Shown: positions 9,109-17,160 of the stretch, piece after piece
Position numbering within the stretch: the stretch's first letter is position 1
Layout: every line of letters starts with the position of its first letter
Assembly: GCA_903838705.1 (NCBI GenBank)
Contig: CAILZL010000011.1
Location: 124,001-188,000, forward strand
From: an uncultured Pseudomonadota bacterium
GTDB lineage: Bacteria > Pseudomonadota > Gammaproteobacteria > Steroidobacterales > Steroidobacteraceae
Reading direction: 5' to 3'
DNA: 64,000 nucleotides
The notes under the pieces: generated by a model
What the model was told of the DNA's origin: nothing
Seen by the model: the letters and a program-made list of their open reading frames with translations, nothing else
Database searches by the model: none
Translations under genes and position numbers: made by a program

Positions 9109-9744
9109 ATGCGTCTTGCTAACATGTACGCCAGTATCAGTCCTGTGTCTGCGCCGGTGCAGATGGTGGAGTACCGAAGCGCGTCTCTGACGGAGGAGTC
9201 GACTCTGGACCATATTCATGACCTGGAACAGTTTCTGGCCAGCGTTGAGCGCCGTGCGTTCCAGATCGCGCGCATGGCGTTGCGCGACGAGGATGAAGCC
9301 ATGGACATCGTACAGGATGCCATGCTGAAACTGGCACGCAATTACTCAGCGCGACCCTGTGCGGAATGGCGACCGCTGTTCTATCGCATTCTGAATAATC
9401 GTATTAATGACCACCGGCGCAGACGGGTGGTACGCAACAGGCTGTTTGGCTGGTTGCCGGGTTATCAGCAGGAGGATGGTGAGGTCGGTGATCCATATGA
9501 GCAGGTGCCTGATACGCGTCAGGAGCCCTGTGAGCAGGTCATGGTCGGGCACGCCATGCTGGTGCTGGAACAGGCGCTGGCCGAGTTGCCCCAGCGGCAG
9601 CGAGAGGCTTTTACTCTGCGGAATTTTGAAGGCATGGATGTGGCCGAAACCGCCATGGCCATGGGATGTACCCAGGGCAGTGTCAAAACTCATTACTCAC
9701 GCGCAGTGCATACGTTGCGCGATCGTCTGGGAGAAGTCTGGTGA
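9109..9744 (+). CDS. ECF-type RNA polymerase sigma factor
   Basis: A 211-residue sigma-70 family protein with region 2 at about 45-105 (AFQIARMALRDEDEAMDIVQDAMLKLAR, the DEDEAxDxVQD core-binding motif) and region 4 at about 148-205 (LAELPQRQREAF...VAETAMAMGCTQGSVKTHYSRA, a helix-turn-helix). Regions 1 and 3 are missing, as in ECF factors. It heads a tight operon with a membrane-anchored protein, a small exported protein and a DUF3106 protein. This arrangement is seen in several gammaproteobacteria and suggests an envelope-linked stimulus. The start could also lie at 9124 or later, because the first about 35 residues are not conserved-looking. Confidence 0.88.
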   Translation: MRLANMYASISPVSAPVQMVEYRSASLTEESTLDHIHDLEQFLASVERRAFQIARMALRDEDEAMDIVQDAMLKLARNYSARPCAEWRPLFYRILNNRINDHRRRRVVRNRLFGWLPGYQQEDGEVGDPYEQVPDTRQEPCEQVMVGHAMLVLEQALAELPQRQREAFTLRNFEGMDVAETAMAMGCTQGSVKTHYSRAVHTLRDRLGEVW

Positions 9745-9749
9745 ACAGG

Positions 9750-10163
9750 ATGGATCAAAATCAGGGTGATGACGTGATGGAAGCGCGCAGTCGCGAGTTG
9801 TTCAACGAGCAGGTGGCTAATCTTGACGGACATACCCGTTCACGCCTGAACCGGGTGCGGCAGGCCGCACTGGATGCGGCACGGCATGAAATGCAGGAAC
9901 CGATCATGCGCTGGCTGATGCCAGCGGGCGGCGTTGCTGCATTGGCGCTGATGGCCCTCTTTGGCTGGCAGGTGCTGCAACAGACGCCGGAGCCGGGTAA
10001 AGAAGTGGTTGTGGCGGAATCTGCCGGCGTGATCACGGGTGCTGTGGATGATCTGGAACTTATTACTGATAGCGCTGAGCTTGAGCTGCTGCAGAACATG
10101 GACTTCTATGCGTGGCTGGGCAGTCAGACCGATAGCGCTCTGCCAGCCGCTGAGGATGGTTAA
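9750..10163 (+). CDS. Putative anti-sigma factor, single-pass membrane protein (DUF3619-like)
   Basis: A 137-residue protein. The N-terminal about 55 residues are soluble and contain DGHTRSRLNRVRQAALDAAR. One transmembrane helix follows at about 65-85 (MPAGGVAALALMALFGWQ), then an acidic periplasmic tail ending in FYAWLGSQTD. This pattern (short N-terminus, one helix, acidic tail, directly behind an ECF sigma gene) matches the DUF3619-type proteins seen in this context. The anti-sigma role is inferred from position and topology. A GTG at 9741 overlaps the sigma-factor stop and is an alternative start; ATG 9777 is a third. Confidence 0.65.
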   Translation: MDQNQGDDVMEARSRELFNEQVANLDGHTRSRLNRVRQAALDAARHEMQEPIMRWLMPAGGVAALALMALFGWQVLQQTPEPGKEVVVAESAGVITGAVDDLELITDSAELELLQNMDFYAWLGSQTDSALPAAEDG

Positions 10164-10492
10164 TGCGGTACGTTATTTCGTGGCAGCTAATGATGGTGTT
10201 GTTACTGTTGATGCAGGCCGGTCTGGTCTATGCCGACAAGCTGAGTGAAGTCAGTGAAGACTTTCTGGAGTATCTGGGCAATCTGGAAGGAACTGATGAC
10301 AACTGGACTGACTTTGCAACTAAAGCGGCAGCGCCTGTTGTTCGAGCCAGCAACAGCGGTGCCAGCAGCAGTAAAAGTAGCGTCAGCAGCAAGGCGGCTG
10401 CCCCGGTTCAGGTCAGTAAGAGCGTTTCCAGCAGCACTGCCAGTTTGACGAATCATGCTGCGACCCAACCCGCCAGCAAGGTGCAACGATGA
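10163..10492 (+). CDS. Small exported protein of the sigma-factor operon
   Basis: A 109-residue protein with a signal peptide (hydrophobic MMVLLLLMQAGLVYA, cleavage near residue 24). A short conserved-looking acidic motif follows (EDFLEYLGNLEGTDDNWTDF), then a Ser/Ala/Lys-rich low-complexity tail. The start codon shares one base with the upstream stop (TAATG) and its end overlaps the DUF3106 gene by 4 bp, so translation is probably coupled. It is likely periplasmic. The function is not known; the gene is consistent with the small third gene found in comparable sigma-DUF3106 clusters. Confidence 0.65.
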   Translation: MRYVISWQLMMVLLLLMQAGLVYADKLSEVSEDFLEYLGNLEGTDDNWTDFATKAAAPVVRASNSGASSSKSSVSSKAAAPVQVSKSVSSSTASLTNHAATQPASKVQR

Positions 10493-10989
10493 AATTGATA
10501 AAACTATGCAAGTGCCTGCTGGTTGCTGGGACTCTGCTTCTCGCGGTTCCGGTTTGTATGGCAGCGACACCGGAAGGTTTGACGGCACCGGCTGGTGTCG
10601 CGTGGCAATCACTGTCCAGTGCCCAGCAACAGTTGCTGAACAAGCATCAGGATGATTGGAGCGGATTACCTCCAGTTCGACAGCTGGCGCTGGCCCGAGG
10701 CGCACAGCGCTGGCTGATTATGAATGCGAATGAACGTGCCGCCGCTGCCAGCAGGTTTAATAACTGGCGCGCAATGCCTGATGCCGAGCGTGCAGTGATA
10801 CGTCAGCGATATCTGGAATTTCAGGCTTTACCCAGTGCTGAACAGGCGCGTATCCGTCTGGCTTTTGCCAGATTCAACCAGCTTGATGTGGCCAGACGGG
10901 CCGCTCTGTTACGTCAGTGGAATCAGATGTCAGTGGCAGAGCGCGCGCAACGCCTGCAACAGATGCGGGATCAACGGTTGCAGCGATAA
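10489..10989 (+). CDS. DUF3106 family exported protein
   Basis: A 166-residue protein with a signal peptide (about 1-25, ending VCMA-A). The rest is a run of short helical repeats of the type W-x-x-L/M-s-x-x-(E/Q)-R/Q...R...W (AWQSLSSAQQQLL, NWRAMPDAERAVI, QWNQMSVAERAQR), the hallmark of DUF3106. It is basic and helical, and probably acts in the periplasm. It is last in the sigma-factor operon and overlaps the preceding gene by 4 bp. The biochemical role is unknown; the repeat resembles metal- or stress-sensing helical proteins only in general shape. Confidence 0.75.
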   Translation: MKLIKLCKCLLVAGTLLLAVPVCMAATPEGLTAPAGVAWQSLSSAQQQLLNKHQDDWSGLPPVRQLALARGAQRWLIMNANERAAAASRFNNWRAMPDAERAVIRQRYLEFQALPSAEQARIRLAFARFNQLDVARRAALLRQWNQMSVAERAQRLQQMRDQRLQR

Positions 10990-11028
10990 CATTGCCGTGT
11001 TCATGTAAGTCACTGCAATGCAGCAGGC

Positions 11029-11062
11029 AAAAAAAATCCCCCGACAGTTGCCTGCGGGGGAT
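11029..11062 (-). terminator. Rho-independent terminator of the pnt operon
   Basis: Read on the minus strand, ATCCCCC (11056-11062) pairs with GGGGGAT (11036-11042) around a 13-base loop and is followed directly by a run of eight T (11029-11036). It sits 16 bp past the pntB stop codon. The opposite strand has no T run, so it serves the leftward pnt operon. Confidence 0.85.
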
Positions 11063-11077
11063 AGGCATTGTTGAAAA

Positions 11078-12475
11078 TTATCCCAGCGCCTTGACTGAAT
11101 GAATCAGCTGCGCGACCGCCGCCTGACCATCGCCATACAGCATGCGGGTGTTGTCCAGATAGAACAGGGCATTTTCGATACCGGAGAAGCCTGCGCCCTG
11201 ACCACGTTTGATCACAATTACATTACGCGCCTTGTCAGCATTGAGAATGGGCATGCCGTAGATGGGGCTCGACTTGTCTGTGCGTGCAACTGGATTTACC
11301 ACATCGTTGGCACCGATGATCAATGCCACATCCGCAGTTTCAAACTCGGCGTTGACTTCATCAATGTCAGCGATGATGTCGTAGGGGACGCCGGCTTCAG
11401 CAAGCAGCACGTTCATATGTCCGGGCATGCGGCCAGCCACCGGGTGAATGGCGAACTTCACAGTGACGCCTTTGTCCTGCAGCAACTGGGTGAGTTCCCA
11501 TACCTTGTGCTGGGCCTGCGCCACTGCCATGCCGTAACCCGGCACGACTATCACTTTCTGTGCGAACGCCATCATCACGCCCACGTCATTGGCTTCAATC
11601 GCTTTCATGCTGCCGGTTACAGCTTCGGCGGAAGATGAGCCGCCGCCACTGTCACCGAACCCGCTGAACAGCACGTTACCCAGCGAGCGGTTCATGGCCT
11701 TGGCCATCAGCTGCGTGAGCAAGGTACCGGCAGAACCCACCACCGTACCGGCGATGATCATGGCTGCGTTATTCAGCACGAAACCCTCAAAAGCCACTGC
11801 CAGACCGGTCAGAGCGTTATAAAGGGAGATCACGACAGGCATATCTGCGCCGCCGATCGGCAGAGTCATGGTCAAGCCAAGCAGCAGTGCCAGACCAAAC
11901 AGCGTGGCTGTTACTGCGGTTGAGGCACCGCCCATGGCAACCATCACGCCGCTTGCTGCAATGCCCAGCACCAGCAGTACATTGAAGAACTGCTGACCAC
12001 TGAAGCGGTATGACTTCTTGATCAGGCCTTGCAGCTTGCCGAAGGCAATCAGACTGCCGGAGAAGGACACGCAACCGATTACGCTGCCCACGACGGCCAG
12101 CGTTAAAGCCACGGAGTCATGTACTTCACCGGAGAAGAGTTCCACTGCACCAATGGCTGCGGCGGCACCACCGCCCATGCCGTTGTACAGTGCAATCATC
12201 TGCGGCATATCAGTCATGGCAACACGCTTGCCTGTGACCCAGGCAATGGCGCTGCCCACACCGATTGCCGCGAGGATCAGTACATAGTTACTCATGCCGG
12301 GGTAGGCGAAGCTGACCACCGTGGCGATGACCATGCCTGCTCCCGCCCACAGAATGCCGCGCTTGGCAGTCACGGGCGAGCTCATCTGTTTCAGGCCCAT
12401 GATGAACAGGAATGCTACCAGCAGGTAGCTCGCATCAATCAGCAGACGCGCACTGCTTTCAGAAGTGATATCCAT
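11078..12475 (-). CDS. pntB: NAD(P) transhydrogenase subunit beta
   Basis: A 465-residue protein. The first about 260 residues carry the membrane domain II helices. The C-terminal about 180 residues form the NADP(H)-binding domain III with the fingerprint VPGYGMAVAQAQ and the downstream GANDVVNP and NADKARNVIVIKRG segments. With PntA it couples hydride transfer from NADH to NADP+ to proton entry across the inner membrane, supplying NADPH. It is the last gene of the pntAA-pntAB-pntB operon and is followed by a strong terminator. Confidence 0.96.
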   Translation of the reverse strand: MDITSESSARLLIDASYLLVAFLFIMGLKQMSSPVTAKRGILWAGAGMVIATVVSFAYPGMSNYVLILAAIGVGSAIAWVTGKRVAMTDMPQMIALYNGMGGGAAAAIGAVELFSGEVHDSVALTLAVVGSVIGCVSFSGSLIAFGKLQGLIKKSYRFSGQQFFNVLLVLGIAASGVMVAMGGASTAVTATLFGLALLLGLTMTLPIGGADMPVVISLYNALTGLAVAFEGFVLNNAAMIIAGTVVGSAGTLLTQLMAKAMNRSLGNVLFSGFGDSGGGSSSAEAVTGSMKAIEANDVGVMMAFAQKVIVVPGYGMAVAQAQHKVWELTQLLQDKGVTVKFAIHPVAGRMPGHMNVLLAEAGVPYDIIADIDEVNAEFETADVALIIGANDVVNPVARTDKSSPIYGMPILNADKARNVIVIKRGQGAGFSGIENALFYLDNTRMLYGDGQAAVAQLIHSVKALG

Positions 12476-12777
12476 CAGTGAGCTCCCTTGTTCTTGTTCT
12501 GACCGCTGGACTTGAACATTTCCAGCATGCGTTCTGTCACCACGTAACCACCTACAGCATTACCGGCGCCGAGTACCACGCCGATGAAACCAATCGTCAA
12601 TTCCAGAGGGCCCTGTGCGTGACCCAGCGCCACCATGGCACCCACCAGCACGATGCCGTGTACAAAGTTGGAGCCGGACATCAGTGGCGTGTGCAGAATT
12701 ACCGGCACGCGTGAGATCACCTCGTAGCCGGTAAAGGCGGCGAGCATGAAAATATATAGAGCTAACATTCCAGTCAT
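12475..12777 (-). CDS. pntAB: NAD(P) transhydrogenase subunit alpha, membrane part (PntAB)
   Basis: A 100-residue membrane protein with three predicted helices (MLALYIFMLAAFTGYEVIS, GSNFVHGIVLVGAMVALG, LTIGFIGVVLGAGNAVGGYVV). In organisms with a split alpha subunit this piece carries the first membrane helices of the transhydrogenase. The motif HTPLMSGSNFVHGI is diagnostic of PntA domain II. It lies between the NAD-binding alpha part and pntB, and its stop overlaps the pntB start. Confidence 0.93.
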   Translation of the reverse strand: MTGMLALYIFMLAAFTGYEVISRVPVILHTPLMSGSNFVHGIVLVGAMVALGHAQGPLELTIGFIGVVLGAGNAVGGYVVTERMLEMFKSSGQNKNKGAH

Positions 12778-12787
12778 GATGAATACC

Positions 12788-13912
12788 TCAACCTTCGATC
12801 AGCTTGCGGGTAGGTTCATGACGAACGGCGCCTGCATGCGTCAAGGCCGCACCGGCAAACACTTCGTCATTCCAGTCGATGTTGAACACACCCTTGTCGA
12901 GGGCGGGCTTGATCAGGTTATATAAGTTGCGTGAATACATTTCACTGGCGTGATACGACAGCGAGCTGGCCAGATTCAACGGACCGACCACCTTCACACC
13001 ATTGATAACCGTGGTTTCACCGGGAACGGTGAGTTCGCAGTTACCACCGGTTTCGGCAGCAATATCGACAATGACCGCACCGGGTTTCATGCCGTACACG
13101 GCTTCTTTACGAATCAGCTTCGGTGCAGGACGACCCGGGATGGCCGCAGTGGTGATTACTGCATCAGCAGCAGCAATGCGCTTTTCCAGTACCGCCTGCT
13201 GCTGGTCTTTTTCTTCCTGGGTCAGTTCGCGTGCATAGCCGCCCTGACCATCGGCTGACACACCGGTTTCGACAAATTTTGCACCCAGAGATTTGACCTG
13301 TTCTTTGGTGGCACTGCGTACATCGTAGGCTTCGACAATGGCACCCAGACGCTTGGCGGTGGCAATGGCCTGCAGACCGGCTACGCCTGCACCAATGATC
13401 AATACCTGTGCCGGACGGATTGTGCCGGCGGCAGTGGTGAGCATGGGCAGAAATTTGTCCATGGTGTTGGCGGCAATCAGCACGGCTTTGTAACCCGCAG
13501 CGGCGGCCTGTGAAGACAGGGCATCCATGGATTGCGCACGGGAAATGCGTGGTACCAGCTCCGTTGCCAGCGTGGTGATCTGCCTGTCACGCAGGGCTTT
13601 GACCACATCCAGTCGCAGGTGGCCGTACATGAAGCAGACCAGCGTTGCACCGGACTTCATCTGGCTTACTTCGTCCAGCGTGGGCGGCTGAACTTTCAGA
13701 ACGATATCTGCCCGGCCAAGCACATCGGCGGCGCTATCGGCAAACTCGATATCCTTGAAGCTGGCATCCGGAAACTGCGCCAGCACACCGGCGCCTCGTT
13801 GCAGAAGAATGCGAGCACCTGCACTGGCAAATTTGTTGGCGACTTCCGGAACCAGAGCAACGCGGCATTCGCCTTGCGCGGTTTCCTTCAGCACGCCCAG
13901 AGTAAGGGTCAT
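12788..13912 (-). CDS. pntAA: NAD(P) transhydrogenase subunit alpha, NAD-binding part (PntAA)
   Basis: A 374-residue protein of the alanine dehydrogenase/PNT family. The N-terminal AlaDh/PNT domain begins TLGVLKETAQGECRVALVPE. The NAD(H)-binding Rossmann domain contains VLIIGAGVAGLQAIATAKRLGAIVEAYDVR split over about 170-200. It binds NADH in the cytosolic domain I of the transhydrogenase. The start at 13912 is chosen because GGAGGATCC lies directly upstream; the open frame begins 30 bp earlier without a ribosome binding site. It is the first gene of the pnt operon. Confidence 0.95.
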   Translation of the reverse strand: MTLTLGVLKETAQGECRVALVPEVANKFASAGARILLQRGAGVLAQFPDASFKDIEFADSAADVLGRADIVLKVQPPTLDEVSQMKSGATLVCFMYGHLRLDVVKALRDRQITTLATELVPRISRAQSMDALSSQAAAAGYKAVLIAANTMDKFLPMLTTAAGTIRPAQVLIIGAGVAGLQAIATAKRLGAIVEAYDVRSATKEQVKSLGAKFVETGVSADGQGGYARELTQEEKDQQQAVLEKRIAAADAVITTAAIPGRPAPKLIRKEAVYGMKPGAVIVDIAAETGGNCELTVPGETTVINGVKVVGPLNLASSLSYHASEMYSRNLYNLIKPALDKGVFNIDWNDEVFAGAALTHAGAVRHEPTRKLIEG

Positions 13913-14064
13913 GGATCCTCCAAAAGGACTGATAATGGGCAAATCTCAAAGTCTAGGCTGGACACGCAGCTTAATACTTTTTATTGTCCAAGTTATGCGC
14001 GTGGAGTTATAAGGGTGTGCAAATTTTACAGGTAATTCATTGTCCTGGTCAAAACAGGATTCTG

Positions 14065-14099
14065 GATGCTGAGCAGCAAGCCGGGAGGCTGTCAGCATC
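14065..14099. repeat. Inverted repeat in the leader of the HNH gene
   Basis: GATGCTGA (14065-14072) is perfectly complementary to TCAGCATC (14092-14099). Inside, CAGC pairs with GCTG with a one-base bulge, leaving a 10-base loop. The hairpin lies 45 bp before the GTG start of the HNH endonuclease gene and has no T run after it. It could be a leader stem, an operator or an element end; I cannot tell which. Confidence 0.5.
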
Positions 14100-14143
14100 T
14101 GTCACGACATAAGCAGATGAACTCGGCATGAAGCGAGGGGACT

Positions 14144-14758
14144 GTGCATTTTTTGAATCAGCAACTGAATCAGGAAATATTGCGCACCGATGTGTCGGGA
14201 ATGCCGCTGGAATGGATTGATTACCGCGATGCGGTTCGCCTTTATCACACCGGGCAGGTGGCGTATGCATGCGGCTCGTCGCTGTACCGGCTATTCGGCG
14301 GAACCAATGCCATTACGGGTCAACAGAGCGTGCTGGAAATTCCGACCATCCTGTCCACAATCGGGCACACTCACAACCCCGGCAACCTGCGTCACGACTA
14401 TGTTCCACCTTTGAATAATCAGACCCTGTTCAGGCGTGATGCCCACCTTTGTCTCTACTGCGGTGAGCGTTTCCCCGCTAATCAATTGTCGCGTGACCAT
14501 GTCCGGCCGCTCAGCAAGGGTGGCCGGGATACCTGGACCAATGTGGTCACCGCCTGTCGTCGCTGCAACAACATCAAGGCCTGGCGTACTCCTGAGCAGG
14601 CGCGCATGCAATTGCTGGCCGTGCCCTTTGCTCCGACATACGCTGAATATATTTACCTGAAAGGCCGGCGTGTACTGGCTGACCAGATGGAATACCTGCT
14701 GGCGCACTTTCCCCGCAGCAGTCCGTTGCATGCAAGATTGAAAGCGGGCATGGCATAG
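14144..14758 (+). CDS. HNH endonuclease
   Basis: A 204-residue protein with a C-terminal HNH nuclease domain. Cys103 and Cys106 (CLYC) pair with Cys138 and Cys141 (CRRCNN) to bind structural zinc. Asp118-His119 in SRDHVRPLSKGG carries the catalytic histidine, and Asn133/Asn142 complete the H-N-H set. The first about 95 residues are uncharacterised and contain LYHTGQVAY and a conserved-looking HNPGNLRHDYVPPLNNQ. The start is GTG at 14144 with GAGGGG upstream. The next gene, a 5'-3' exonuclease, begins 28 bp later, so the two nucleases are probably coexpressed. There is no methylase nearby, so this is unlikely to be a classic restriction enzyme. Confidence 0.82.
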   Translation: MHFLNQQLNQEILRTDVSGMPLEWIDYRDAVRLYHTGQVAYACGSSLYRLFGGTNAITGQQSVLEIPTILSTIGHTHNPGNLRHDYVPPLNNQTLFRRDAHLCLYCGERFPANQLSRDHVRPLSKGGRDTWTNVVTACRRCNNIKAWRTPEQARMQLLAVPFAPTYAEYIYLKGRRVLADQMEYLLAHFPRSSPLHARLKAGMA

Positions 14759-14786
14759 GGCGGGTGCCTGTGTTCTGAATTTAATC

Positions 14787-15683
14787 GTGAATGATCCCGT
14801 CTATCTGATTGATGCCTCCATCTTTGTGTTTCGTGCCTGGCATGCCGTGCCTGATACGCTGGTGGATGGAGAAGGTTATCCGGTGAATGCGCTGCATGGT
14901 TTTGCACGATTTATCGGCGATGTGCTGGAGCAGGTCAGACCAAAGCATCTGGGTGTGGCGTTCGATGCCAGCTTGCGTAACTCGTTCCGCAACCAGTTAT
15001 ATCCTCCCTACAAGGCTAATCGTGATCCCGCGCCGCAAGAGCTGAAACGGCAGTTCTCGCTCTGTCGTCAGACCTGCGAAGCCTTGGGAGTGGCGTGTTT
15101 CAGCAGTCTTGAGTATGAAGCCGATGACATCATCGGTACGCTGGCGACGCGCATGCGCGCCCGGGGCAGACAGATTGTATTGCTGTCGCGTGACAAGGAT
15201 CTGACTCAGTTGATCCGTCCCGGTGATGTGTACTGGGATTATCTGGGTGAAAAGCGTTACCAATATGAAGACATCCCTGAAAAATTCGGTGTATTGCCGG
15301 AGCGCATGGCCTGTTATCTGGCGGTAATGGGAGATGCGGTGGACAACATTCCCGGTGTGCCGGGTGTGGGCACCAAGTCAGCTTCGACGTTGTTCAGGCA
15401 CTTTGAATCCCTTGCTCATCTTTATGACAACCTGGATGAAGTATTGAAACTCAAGCTGCGCAACCCGGGGTTCGTAGTGAATCAGTTGCGTGAGCACAAG
15501 GAATCAGCATTGCTTGCGCGACAGTTGACGGGCATTGCCTGTGACATGCCGTTGCAGGCAGAGCTGGCGACACTGGCCCGCAAGAAACCGGATATACAGC
15601 GACTGCATGGTCTGTATGAAGCCGCTAACTTCGGTCCGTTGCTGCGCAATCAGGCCGAGCGGATCGCGCTAAGCATGGCTTGA
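14787..15683 (+). CDS. Stand-alone 5'-3' exonuclease (FEN/PolA N-terminal type)
   Basis: A 298-residue protein matching the 5'-3' exonuclease domain of DNA polymerase I (flap endonuclease family). The acidic metal ligands sit in YLIDAS near the N-terminus, VAFDAS, EYEADDIIGTLA and LLSRDKDLTQL. The helix-hairpin-helix is AVDNIPGVPGVGTKSA, and the bridge region YPPYKANRDPAP is conserved. Such stand-alone FENs (Xni-like or short PolA-N proteins) trim flaps and RNA primers. The polymerase domain is absent by normal design, not truncation. Translation starts at GTG 14787. It follows the HNH gene by 28 bp. Confidence 0.9.
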   Translation: MNDPVYLIDASIFVFRAWHAVPDTLVDGEGYPVNALHGFARFIGDVLEQVRPKHLGVAFDASLRNSFRNQLYPPYKANRDPAPQELKRQFSLCRQTCEALGVACFSSLEYEADDIIGTLATRMRARGRQIVLLSRDKDLTQLIRPGDVYWDYLGEKRYQYEDIPEKFGVLPERMACYLAVMGDAVDNIPGVPGVGTKSASTLFRHFESLAHLYDNLDEVLKLKLRNPGFVVNQLREHKESALLARQLTGIACDMPLQAELATLARKKPDIQRLHGLYEAANFGPLLRNQAERIALSMA

Positions 15684-15710
15684 TGCCGAGCTGGTATCAG
15701 GAGTGACAGC

Positions 15711-16439
15711 ATGAGAACACTTCGCCTTGTCTGGTTGGGTCTGTGCGGGCTGATGCTGATCAGCTGCATCTCCTCCGACCGGTATGCTGTTCCGGGCTCT
15801 GCCGCATCATCTGTCTCTGCTATACCCGATGAAGCCACGCATCCCTCAGATCTGCGAGGCGCACATCTGTTTCGCATAGCACCGGAGAAATCCATGTTGC
15901 ACATTCTGGTGTACCGTGCCGGCAGCATGGCGCAGCTGGGTCATAACCATGTCATGAGCGCCGATACTCTTTCCGGCTACATCTGGATGCATGATTCATT
16001 ATTGCAGCGCTCCGGCTTTGATATCCGTTTGCCAGTTAATGACCTGATTGTTGATGATCCCGATGCCCGTTCGGCCGAAGGGCCGGACTTTCCATTAAAT
16101 GTGACTGATGAAGGCCGGGCCGGCACCAAGGTGAACATGCTCAAACCGGATGTGCTGGATGGTGAGCACTATCCACAGGTGCGGCTGCGCTCGGTCAGTA
16201 TCAGTGGTAACTCTTCAACTCCGGAAGTAACGGTCGCTATCACTATCAAGGATCAGACCCGGCAGCAGACAGTTCCGGTGCGCATTACAGTTGATCAACA
16301 ATCGCTGCGCGTCGCAGGTGAGTTCACTATCAGGCAGACGGATTTCGGCATCACGCCTCATAGTGCGATGCTCGGAGCGTTGCTGGTGCAGGATCTGCTG
16401 ACTATCAAGTTTGATCTGGAAGCCGTGCCGGTCAATTAA
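15711..16439 (+). CDS. YceI-family lipoprotein
   Basis: A 242-residue protein with a lipoprotein signal (hydrophobic stretch ending LISC at residues 17-20). A YceI-type lipocalin-like beta barrel follows from about 55 to the end. The opening HILVYRAGSMAQLGHNHVMS and closing ITPHSAMLGALLVQDLLTIKFDLEA are typical. YceI proteins bind isoprenoid or other amphiphilic ligands in the periplasm; the ligand here is unknown. The gene overlaps the convergent VOC gene by 4 bp at the stop codons. It follows the exonuclease gene by 27 bp. Confidence 0.82.
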   Translation: MRTLRLVWLGLCGLMLISCISSDRYAVPGSAASSVSAIPDEATHPSDLRGAHLFRIAPEKSMLHILVYRAGSMAQLGHNHVMSADTLSGYIWMHDSLLQRSGFDIRLPVNDLIVDDPDARSAEGPDFPLNVTDEGRAGTKVNMLKPDVLDGEHYPQVRLRSVSISGNSSTPEVTVAITIKDQTRQQTVPVRITVDQQSLRVAGEFTIRQTDFGITPHSAMLGALLVQDLLTIKFDLEAVPVN

Positions 16440-17158
16440 TTCATTTCTGCCTGCATGAGTAACAACCGTGTCCCTTCCGGCGCCAGCACGATGGCATTAC
16501 TGTGTTCATCAAGCGAGTCCGGCATTTCGTCGCTCAGTGTAATGCCGCGCTCTTTCAGATGCGCCAGCCTTTCCCGCATATCAACATCTTCAAATACCAG
16601 CATTGGATGACGTATTGCACGACTGCGATGTAAGCCGAGATTCAGATAGTCACTGGTCAATGAAATGCGACTGAAGGGATGACTGATTTCCTCCATCGCT
16701 ATGAATCCAAGATGCTCCCAGAATGTCCGGGCTGCTCCGGATTCACGCACTGGCATGCCATATTCAACAAAGTAGCCGCAGCTGGAACTGAAGGTGGCGT
16801 CAATATCCGGAGGTGAAAAAGTACGCGCTTCCAGCAATCTGATGTGTTGTCCGTTCGGATCATGAAAGCTCAGTTCATTGAAGCTGTCACTGTTCAGATG
16901 TTCGCGATCCGGAACAATGCCGAGGGCATGCAGTTTCGTAACATGACTGGCCAGATTGGCCTGCACGAATGTGAGGGTGGGTGAAGCGATGGATTGCTGA
17001 TGTAATCCCAGAAATATCCGGCCATCTGTCACTACGGCGTAAGGATATGGCCAGACATCATTAGTCGATACTTGCAGGAAGCCTAGTGATTCATAGAAAG
17101 ACAGTGACTCCAGAATATCAGGAGCATTCACACTGATTTCAAGAAAACGTCCCGGCAT
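16436..17158 (-). CDS. Double VOC-superfamily protein (glyoxalase/dioxygenase-like)
   Basis: A 240-residue protein made of two tandem vicinal-oxygen-chelate modules. The first spans about 1-112 (FLEISVNAPDILESLSFYESLGFLQV...FHDPNGQHIRLLEA) and the second about 125-238 (YFVEYGMPVRESGAARTFWEHLGFIAM...APEGTRLLLMQA). Metal-ligand positions look weakened: some expected His/Glu positions are not obvious, so it may bind rather than convert a ligand. It is 2 bp downstream of hemH on the same strand and is likely cotranscribed with it. Confidence 0.75.
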   Translation of the reverse strand: MPGRFLEISVNAPDILESLSFYESLGFLQVSTNDVWPYPYAVVTDGRIFLGLHQQSIASPTLTFVQANLASHVTKLHALGIVPDREHLNSDSFNELSFHDPNGQHIRLLEARTFSPPDIDATFSSSCGYFVEYGMPVRESGAARTFWEHLGFIAMEEISHPFSRISLTSDYLNLGLHRSRAIRHPMLVFEDVDMRERLAHLKERGITLSDEMPDSLDEHSNAIVLAPEGTRLLLMQAEMN

Positions 17159-17160
17159 GG

